Below, in pieces: positions 1 to 5,800 of a stretch of 9,318 bases of DNA. Under the pieces are notes generated by a model that searched no databases, was not told the origin of the DNA, and was given only the letters and a program-made list of their open reading frames with translations. Made by a program: the position numbers and the translations under genes. Origin of the DNA: an uncultured Clostridia bacterium (GTDB lineage Bacteria > Bacillota > Clostridia > Christensenellales > CAG-917); assembly GCA_947589635.1 (NCBI GenBank), contig CANQCC010000059.1:1-9318 (forward strand). The letters run 5' to 3'. Positions within the stretch are counted from its first letter, which is position 1, and each line of letters begins with the position of its first letter.

Positions 1-31
1 ATTGCCGAGCTCGCGTTTTTAGCATGGGTTT

Positions 32-130
32 GCAAAGGGCGTAACGCCCTTTGCCGAGGGTGCGGGGCGAGGAGCCCTGCAATAAATATGCGACGTCCCG
101 ATTGAGCGAAGGCGAGGGACGGGACGCCGC
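32..130. repeat. Cluster of three hairpins downstream of dpaB
   Basis: Three inverted repeats follow one another in 99 bases. The first is a perfect 10-bp stem, 32-41 with 45-54 (GCAAAGGGCG / CGCCCTTTGC), with loop TAA. The second is a 7-bp stem including one G-T pair, 62-68 with 74-80, loop GAGGA. The third is an 11-bp stem with one mismatch, 90-100 with 120-130 (GCGACGTCCCG / CGGGACGCCGC), loop of 19 bases. On the minus strand the third hairpin comes first after the dpaB stop and is followed by ATATTTATTG, so it could be a weak terminator of the dpaAB transcript. The other two have no T-tract. The arrangement resembles a REP-like dispersed intergenic element, but copies elsewhere in the genome cannot be seen from here. 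No gene is visible in 1-136. Confidence 0.6.
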
Positions 131-136
131 ATGGTG

Positions 137-706
137 TTATTTCAGCAGCAGGGGTTGGTATTGGGTGCCGTTGAGGGCGGCGAGGAGAGTGGGGACTATG
201 AGAGAGACGTCCGAGATGAGGGAGTTGGGCTTTTTTGTGGGCGAATCCTGTCCGAAGGGCACGACGTAGATATTTTTGGTGTTGAGGAGCTTGCCGATAT
301 TGCGGGCGTTTGCGGCGAGGGAGTCGTTTGAAGCGATAGCGAGGACGACGGGGCGGTTGTTGCGCAGGTGGGCTTTGACTGCCATTGTGACGGGCGTATC
401 GGTGACGCCGTGGGCTATTTTGGCAAGCGTATTGCCTGTGCAAGGGGCTACGAGCATGATGTCGAGTGGCTGCGAAGTGCCAAGCGGTTCTGCCTCGACG
501 ATGGTTTTTATGGGCGTTTGGCCCGTTTTTTTGACGATTTCCGCCTCGAAATCCGCGTGCGTGAAGAAGCGAGTGTCGAGGGTCGCCACGTTGAAGCTGA
601 ATATGGGCGTGATGTCAAATCCGCTGTCGATGATGGCGTCGAGGCTGTTGAGCACGTTTTTGAGGGTGCAGAAAGAGCCGGTGACGCAAAGTCCCAATTT
701 TTTCAT
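137..706 (-). CDS. dpaB: Dipicolinate synthase subunit B (SpoVFB/DpaB), 189 aa
   Basis: This is the flavoprotein-fold subunit of dipicolinate synthase. With DpaA it converts the lysine-pathway intermediate dihydrodipicolinate into dipicolinic acid, which is made in the mother cell and packed with calcium into the spore core. From memory it aligns along its whole length with Bacillus subtilis SpoVFB (about 200 residues). Visible motifs are the N-terminal phosphate-binding-like VTGSFCT (residues 8-14), FNVATLDTRF (38-47), AEPLG (72-76), APCTGNTLAK (87-96), the highly characteristic RNNRPVVLAI (115-124), and STKN-like NTKNIYVVPFGQD (142-154) followed by KKPNS (158-162). An in-frame ATG lies 18 codons upstream at 760, but the start at 706 is chosen because GGAGGTGA (718-711) stands four bases before it and because the family begins at this point. 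The start overlaps the dpaA stop as ATGA, so translation is probably coupled. The residue role of individual motifs is inferred from the family, not shown here. Confidence 0.95.
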   Translation of the reverse strand: MKKLGLCVTGSFCTLKNVLNSLDAIIDSGFDITPIFSFNVATLDTRFFTHADFEAEIVKKTGQTPIKTIVEAEPLGTSQPLDIMLVAPCTGNTLAKIAHGVTDTPVTMAVKAHLRNNRPVVLAIASNDSLAANARNIGKLLNTKNIYVVPFGQDSPTKKPNSLISDVSLIVPTLLAALNGTQYQPLLLK

Positions 707-1419
707 TTTATCACCTCCGATATGTAGTCCTTCATGGCTACGGCTGCGGCGAGAGGGCACACTTTTGCGGGAAGCGCAGGGTATATGCCAGCGTCAAGGC
801 CGAGATAGCGCGCGTATTCAAGGTTTATCGCGGGCGTGGAGGCAAGGTCGATATACACCGCGTCCTCGCGCATAGTCAGCAACTCCTCGTCCTTTACGAT
901 GGGTTTGGGCACGGTGTTGATTATGACGTCGTACGGCGCAAAGTCAAAGTTTTCGAGGGGCAGGACGTCGCTTGCGAACGCGAACGCAGGCCTTGAGGAA
1001 GAATTTGTGGCGATGGCAATGTTTACGCTGAGGTCTCCAAGCAGCTTGGCGACTGCCGCTCCCATACGGCCGAATCCCATTATCAGCACGCGCGAGTCGC
1101 GTATGGAGCGCAGCGAGCGCTCGAGAATAAGCATAAGCGCGCCCTCGGCGGTGAGGCGGGAGTTGACCGCCTGAAACCTTTCGTCAAGCATTATGCAATG
1201 CACGTCTATGCCGCGCAGGCGTGCGAGATCTTTTACTTTGTCGGAGCATTTTCCGCAGATAACGCGCCCGCCGTCCGCCACTTTGGCAAGTTTCTCCTCG
1301 TCGAGCGCTATATTGGGAGCGTACACGTGCGTGTCGCGGTCGAACGCGCAACCCGCAAGCAACTTTTGCAAAAAATACATTCTTTCGTCGGTTTTTATCA
1401 CGGTCAGATTGTTTTTCAT
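703..1419 (-). CDS. dpaA: Dipicolinate synthase subunit A (SpoVFA/DpaA), 238 aa, short N-terminal domain
   Basis: This is the NAD(P)-binding subunit of dipicolinate synthase and acts with DpaB in the sporulating mother cell. The C-terminal two thirds match the family closely. NSRLTAEGALMLI (86-98) leads into the Rossmann motif MGFGRMGAAVAKLL (114-127), then NTVPKPI (168-174), IDLASTP (190-196) and YPALPAKVCPLAAA (213-226). These correspond to LGLGRTG, NTIPS, LDLASRPGG and PGLPGIVAPKTAG in B. subtilis SpoVFA. The N-terminal domain begins with an expected beta strand (LTVIKTDER, 5-13), which supports the first ATG, but that domain is roughly 45 residues shorter than in B. subtilis (about 297 residues in total). 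No GTG, TTG or ATG lies between this ATG and an upstream in-frame stop at 1482-1480. No clear ribosome binding site precedes the ATG, unlike dpaB and the divergent gene. The stop codon shares bases with the dpaB start. Confidence 0.93.
   Translation of the reverse strand: MKNNLTVIKTDERMYFLQKLLAGCAFDRDTHVYAPNIALDEEKLAKVADGGRVICGKCSDKVKDLARLRGIDVHCIMLDERFQAVNSRLTAEGALMLILERSLRSIRDSRVLIMGFGRMGAAVAKLLGDLSVNIAIATNSSSRPAFAFASDVLPLENFDFAPYDVIINTVPKPIVKDEELLTMREDAVYIDLASTPAINLEYARYLGLDAGIYPALPAKVCPLAAAVAMKDYISEVIK
711..718 (-). promoter_or_regulatory. dpaB ribosome binding site inside the dpaA 3' end
   Basis: The minus strand reads GGAGGTGA four bases before the dpaB ATG. It lies within the last codons of dpaA, and it decides the dpaB start at 706 over the upstream in-frame ATG at 760. 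Together with the ATGA overlap it makes the two genes one translational unit. Confidence 0.9.
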
Positions 1420-1423
1420 AGTG

Positions 1424-1432
1424 TATCGTATG
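1424..1432 (-). promoter_or_regulatory. Candidate sporulation-type -10 box before dpaA
   Basis: The minus strand reads CATACGATA, which fits the CATANNNTA pattern known for sigma-K and is close to the sigma-E -10 element. An AC dinucleotide lies 18 bases upstream, about one base further than the usual sigma-K spacing. In B. subtilis the spoVF operon is transcribed by sigma-K, so the placement is biologically sensible. Against it, the box ends only four bases before the dpaA ATG, so a transcript started here would be leaderless or begin at the ATG itself. Confidence 0.3.
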
Positions 1433-1530
1433 CGATCCGACTTGCGCGGCGTGAATGGTCTCGGGCGTTTTGAACGGGCTCAACGCGGGGAAAATGCGGG
1501 GTCCTCTTTCACCTGTCGGGAAAAAGGGCG

Positions 1531-1539
1531 CATAGGATA
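1531..1539 (+). promoter_or_regulatory. Candidate sporulation-type -10 box before the twin P-loop gene
   Basis: The plus strand reads CATAGGATA, again CATANNNTA, with an AC 18 bases upstream at 1511-1512. This is the same spacing as the box facing dpaA. A transcript initiated from it would start around 1545, inside the ribosome binding site, which argues against use as a promoter for this gene unless initiation is unusual. No convincing housekeeping promoter was found in 1420-1553. Confidence 0.22.
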
Positions 1540-1542
1540 AAT

Positions 1543-1550
1543 GGAGGTGA
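1543..1550 (+). promoter_or_regulatory. Ribosome binding site of the twin P-loop ATPase
   Basis: GGAGGTGA stands three bases before the ATG at 1554. This is a full-strength Shine-Dalgarno sequence and fixes the start. Confidence 0.9.
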
Positions 1551-1553
1551 CTT

Positions 1554-2573
1554 ATGGAAAGATACTTTCTTGGCAACAACACGGCATACGGATTCAAGGG
1601 CTTTTACGAGGACGAGCTGAGGCGAAGAGACCCCGTCGTGCTTCTGAAGGGCGGCCCCGGCACGGGCAAATCGAGCATACTTAAAAGAGTAGCGGCGGAG
1701 GCGAAAAGGCAGGGCTATGATTGCGAGCTGTGGTACTGCTCGGGCGATCCGTCCAGCCTTGACGGAGTGATGATAAAGGAGTTGAACGCCGTCGTGACGG
1801 ACGCTACGGCGCCGCACGCGTCGGGCGCGGAACTGCCCGCGATAAAGGACTTTATAGTGGACCTTGCAAGCAGCCTCTCGCACGAAAAATTGGCGCCGAA
1901 CAGGGACAAAATAGAAGAATTTTTCGCGATAAAGAGGGCGGCTTTCAAGCGCGCATATCGCCATCTGAGGCTTGCGAAATGCCATATGGACAACGTGTAC
2001 GAGATAGAACGCGACGGCGTAAAAGAGGAGGATATCCGCGCGTACGCGGCGCTGTTTGCGGCAAACTTAAGGGAGACTTGCCGCTGCGTGCGAGAGGGTG
2101 GAGCGCGGCGCAGACTGTTTGCAAGGGCGATAAGTCCGGCGGGAGAAAATTGCTACTTTGACCATTTGCGCGGCAAAAAAATATACAAGGTGAGCGGCGG
2201 AAGCCTTGCCTGCGCGCTGTTTATGGCTGAATTGGAGGCGCTTATAAAGGGAGGGACATCCACACAGAATCCGCTTGAGCCCAAAATTACGGAGTGCATA
2301 ACGGCGGGAAACATCGCCGTGACTTGCGACGCGGGCTACCTTGCGAGGGATGTGTACGAAAACATAAATCTGTCCGTCTATGAGGACCACGCGGACATAG
2401 AGGCGGCGGAGGAGGAGTTGAACGCCTCGCAAGTGGAGATCGCGCTTGCAAGCGAGGCGCTTGAGCGCGCAAGAGAGGCGCACCTTGCGGCGGAGAAGTA
2501 CTTTATCTCCGCAATGGATTTTGAAAACAACGACAGACTTTATAAGCAGATAATCGGCATTTTGGGCATGTGA
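1554..2573 (+). CDS. Twin P-loop ATPase/kinase-like protein (PRK06851-like), second Walker A degenerate
   Basis: A cytoplasmic protein of 339 residues with no signal peptide or membrane segment. Residues 29-41 (VLLKGGPGTGKSS) are a clear Walker A nucleotide-binding loop, preceded by RYFLGNNTAYGF (3-14). The overall plan matches, from memory, the uncharacterised Firmicutes family PRK06851 (about 360 residues), which carries two related P-loop halves. The second half is recognisable here: RRLFARAISPAGE (186-198) mirrors the opening of the first half, and LEPKITECITAGNIAVT (241-257) mirrors SLDGVMIKELNAVVT (68-82). At the expected second P-loop, however, the protein reads KVSGGSLACAL (212-222), with neither the GxxGxGK spacing nor the lysine. 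This half therefore probably cannot bind ATP in the usual way. Residues 280-315 are rich in Glu, Ala and Lys and likely form a coiled coil, followed by the conserved-looking AMDFEN (320-325). Substrate and role are unknown. It is transcribed away from dpaAB, and a sporulation link is only an inference from this position. Confidence 0.78.
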   Translation: MERYFLGNNTAYGFKGFYEDELRRRDPVVLLKGGPGTGKSSILKRVAAEAKRQGYDCELWYCSGDPSSLDGVMIKELNAVVTDATAPHASGAELPAIKDFIVDLASSLSHEKLAPNRDKIEEFFAIKRAAFKRAYRHLRLAKCHMDNVYEIERDGVKEEDIRAYAALFAANLRETCRCVREGGARRRLFARAISPAGENCYFDHLRGKKIYKVSGGSLACALFMAELEALIKGGTSTQNPLEPKITECITAGNIAVTCDAGYLARDVYENINLSVYEDHADIEAAEEELNASQVEIALASEALERAREAHLAAEKYFISAMDFENNDRLYKQIIGILGM

Positions 2574-2675
2574 GGGAAGCACTATCGTCCTTTTGGAAGA
2601 GGGCTGACTTTGACAAAGAGCACAAAAGAGGGAAGGACAGTATTAAAATGCTGAAAACAGCCAAAATATTTGTAT

Positions 2676-2704
2676 AAAAACAGGCGTTTAGAATGCCTGT
2701 TTTT
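2676..2704 (+). terminator. Intrinsic terminator after the twin P-loop gene
   Basis: The arms AAAAACAGGCGTT (2676-2688) and AATGCCTGTTTTT (2692-2704) pair over 13 bp, including one G-T pair, around the loop TAG. An A-tract on the left and T-tract on the right make it able to work in both directions. It lies about 100 bases after the stop at 2573 and separates that gene from the downstream promoter. Confidence 0.88.
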
Positions 2705-2734
2705 ATGTAAGCCGCCCCGCCTGAAATAAATATA

Positions 2735-2761
2735 TTGACATCTTGGCGGCGGTAATATAAT
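2735..2761 (+). promoter_or_regulatory. Housekeeping (sigma-A type) promoter of the lipoprotein gene
   Basis: A perfect -35 box TTGACA (2735-2740) and a perfect -10 box TATAAT (2756-2761) are separated by 15 bases. That spacer is short compared with the usual 17, so strength is uncertain. The -10 box is part of a 12-base palindrome, TATAATATTATA (2756-2767). Transcription would begin near 2768, giving a leader of about 105 bases. Confidence 0.72.
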
Positions 2762-2781
2762 ATTATATATGTATCGGTATA

Positions 2782-2860
2782 TATGCGCGCGCCACGCGCG
2801 TATACGCATATGTGCCCGAGGCGCGCATGCGCCAAAGGTTGCAAAGGCGCCTCACGGCGC
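2782..2860 (+). promoter_or_regulatory. Structured GC-rich leader with alternative hairpins
   Basis: A strong 10-bp stem (2782-2791 with 2795-2804, loop CCA) comes first. The same stretch contains the perfect palindrome GCGTATACGC (2798-2807). Next, GAGGCGC (2818-2824) can pair with GCGCCTC (2847-2853), GCGCC (2829-2833) with GGCGC (2846-2850), or GCGCC (2847-2851) with GGCGC (2856-2860). These three pairings share bases and exclude one another. The last one ends five bases before the ribosome binding site. The pairing is seen in the sequence. A regulatory switch is an inference, and no known riboswitch class was recognised. Confidence 0.5.
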
Positions 2861-2864
2861 GTAA

Positions 2865-2870
2865 GGGTGG
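2865..2870 (+). promoter_or_regulatory. Ribosome binding site that decides the lipoprotein start
   Basis: GGGTGG stands five bases before the ATG at 2876. The upstream in-frame ATG at 2783 has no such site and lies inside a hairpin, and only the 2876 start gives a proper lipoprotein signal peptide. Confidence 0.75.
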
Positions 2871-2875
2871 AAATT

Positions 2876-5800
2876 ATGAGAAAGAAAATCAGCGTTATTC
2901 TGGCAATGATCCTCGGCATAGTCATGCTGTGTTCTTTTGTCGCGTGCAACGCGCAGAGGAATGTGACTGAGCCGCCTAATTCGCTTACTCCTTCAGGTCC
3001 CTCCGACGATACTCCGACGGACGCGGACTGCTATCTCAGATTTACGATGCCGAAGCATGCCAATTCGGTTTTCAAGAAGATCTATATTGACGAATTTGAT
3101 ATCACCGACGTCGAATATTCCATCGTCTACATGGACGATGACGGCGCCGTGCTTTCCGAAGTCCCGATGGGGCAACTCACTCTCGACATGGTCGCTGAGG
3201 AGGACAGGCCGCTTCTTACCACCGTTGGCGATCACATCATAAACGTCACGGCAAAGGACAAAGAGGACAACTCCATAGAGGGCTCCTTCACGCTTCGTCT
3301 GAAGGATCGTAACGTCTCCGTCTCCGTGATTAACGCCAAATTCAGGCTTGAACAGGGCACGGCGGCTTATTTTGGCAGCAGGCAGCAAATAAGCGGCGTA
3401 GATTATGCGACCGTGGACGTTGACGAGGGCATGACTTTTGCAAGTTGGGAGGAATTTTCCACCGCCTTCCTGCTTACAAGAGCGGGCTTCTCATATGCGG
3501 GCGTAAGTTTCACTTCGGGAGGGCAGAGCAAGAGTTTGCTTGAGGACGGCACCGGCTTCCCCTTCACGATAAGCGATAAAGCGGGTTACACTTTCACTCC
3601 CGTCTGGAACGCAAACGTCATAACGGTGCACTTCGACCTTAACCTCGGAAACAAGCACGCGGCGCTTCCTCCGGACACGGCAATGCCGACTGCTCCCGCA
3701 AATCAGAGCGTCACGCGCAATTCGGGCGCGATACGCAGGCCGGATACCAACGAGTTTAACATATTCACCAACCTGTACTTCTCGGGCTGGTACACAGCAA
3801 AATACGACGAGGGCTCCTCTTCGCCTCAATTAGAGGCGGACGGCAGCGTGGTCCTCGACAGAATGTGGAACTTCAATCAGACCGTATCAAATTCTGACAT
3901 ATATCTGTACGCCAAGTGGGTGGAGCACGACTATTCCTATACCATCTATCCCATGGGCGGCAATTTCAGTGGCAATATTCAGCCTGCAAAGGACGCGGGC
4001 GGGGACGCCATCACGCTTGAAAACGCGGCCTCAAAGGGGTATACCGTCGTAAATTGCGTCACGCGTTTCGACCTTGCCTCCGGACAGCTTAACCGCATTA
4101 TCTTCGACGGGCTTAAGTACGGCATGCAATTTGACAAGTACGTCGCCGAAGTGCAGGTGACTTCAAGCGGCGACAAGAAGGTCCTAAAGGTCATCGACTT
4201 GCTTAAGGCGGACACTCTCAACAGCTATCTTGTCAAGGGCGGGGAGTACCTCACCGTTAGCGGCGTGTTTGAGGATTTCCAGTGCCTTAAGCCTCTTTCG
4301 GGCGGAAACGCCTCCGTGTTGCAGGACGCGGCGCTGTACGTCGGCTGGAAACTTAATCTTGCCGATATGACCGACAAAGAGCTTGAAAACGACGACGAGA
4401 CAACCGTTAAAGATTTCAGCGACAACGATTTGAAGAAGGTCAGCGCTTACTTCACGGAATTGCTGTTCAAGGACAGTATCACGCTTAAGGCGGACGGCAC
4501 TCTGCGTTTGGAAAAGGCGTGCGACGATGCTGTAAACAAGCTGTTTTTGCCCGCGGAGATGTACTATAACGGCGTCAAGACCCCCATTTCGGAGATCGCC
4601 GACCGCGCGTTCATAAACAAGAAGGCGCTTACCTATGTAGACTTGTCCCGCGCGATATATCTTACGCGCATAGGCGCTCAGGCATTCGCGTATTCGGGCA
4701 GCCTTGAGGAGATAAAGCAGCCTCAGGACGCCAAGAGCAGCCTTGAGGTGATCGGCGACAACGCGTTTGCAAACACCGCGTACGAGGCGAGATATACACA
4801 ATATACGGACGGGCTTCAATTTATCATCCTCAACGACATAATCTACAAATATTGCGGCGACCCCGCGACGGCGGAGATAGACCTTACCAAAGACCCCTTC
4901 TATCAGGTCGAAGACTTCGAACATTGGACGACGGGAGAGGCGCACGGCCGCGTGCTTGATGAAACGTTGGTCGAAAGCTTCAACAAGAGGCTGAAGGGCG
5001 CGACAAAGATAATGAGCAACGCGCTTACAAACGCCACGTCGCTTAAAACTCTCAGGTTGCACGCAAACATCGAGGACATAGAGGCAAACGCTTTCAAGGG
5101 ACTTGACGACTTTGAAAATCTTGTGATACCAGCGGGCAGCAAACTTGACAATATCAGCGAGTTTGCCTTCAACGGCTGCGAAAAGTTCCTGTCCTCGGAA
5201 GGCAAGAACTACAATGCGGAAGTCAACGCGATAATGATCGGCAACGTCTATTATCGCTATCTCGGCAAGGACGCCACAAGCGTGAGGATCCCAGCTAAAA
5301 ACGGCGACTTCCCGATAAAATATATCGCGGCAAGCGCAATGCTCGGCTGCGACAAGGTGGCAGAGGTCGTTTGCGAGTCTACGGACATAGAGTTTGTGGG
5401 CGCGGACGCCTTCTTGAACACTCAATATCTGCAAAACGCGTCAGACAGGCCGTTTGTATGCATAAACGGCATCATGACGGAGTTCTACGGGCCCGGCGTG
5501 ATCAACGCCGCGGTCATGCCCGACAGCGTGGAGGCGATTGCCGACAGCGCGTTCAATACGTTTGCCTCCGTGCTGAGTACGGTAATAATCGGCAAAAACG
5601 TCAAGAGCATAGGCAAGTACGCTTTCGAGGGCGCGCACCAGCTGAGATCGGTGTCGCTGACCTCGATAACCGTGAATACGGATGACGATAAAAAACTTGA
5701 TAACGCCCCCAGGATAGACAATACAACATTCGCAACCGCCACGGGCGAATTTATGGAGGACCTCAGGTTCTACATGCAGGCAGGCGCGCTTGAAAAGCTG

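Larger units (their letters stand above)
2574..2875. other. 302-base intergenic region before the lipoprotein gene
   Basis: From left to right it holds about 100 bases with no recognised signal (only a weak 6-bp inverted repeat GTCCTT at 2587-2592 with AAGGAC at 2633-2638), a strong terminator (2676-2704), a consensus-like promoter (2735-2761) and a GC-rich self-complementary leader. The reading frame of the lipoprotein stays open upstream to an ATG at 2783, but those 31 codons lie across the hairpins and lack a ribosome binding site. Confidence 0.7.

Noticed and set aside
32..54. Hairpin GCAAAGGGCG / CGCCCTTTGC as an intrinsic terminator
   Set aside because: The stem is perfect, but neither strand has a T-tract after it, so it is reported as part of a repeat cluster instead.
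137..760. Longer DpaB starting 18 codons upstream at 760
   Set aside because: The extra residues lie inside dpaA, have no family match, and the strong ribosome binding site at 711-718 points to the ATG at 706.
276..875. 199-codon plus-strand frame across dpaB and dpaA
   Set aside because: It is antisense to two confidently identified genes and its translation resembles no known protein.
2756..2767. Divergent minus-strand promoter using the palindromic TATAATATTATA
   Set aside because: No -35-like sequence lies at a suitable distance on the minus strand, and no minus-strand gene begins nearby.
2783..2875. 31-codon upstream extension of the lipoprotein
   Set aside because: It lacks a ribosome binding site, crosses GC-rich hairpins, and would bury the lipoprotein signal peptide 31 residues from the N-terminus.
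4184..5434. 416-codon open frame on the minus strand
   Set aside because: It is another antisense shadow of the lipoprotein gene, with no recognisable motif.
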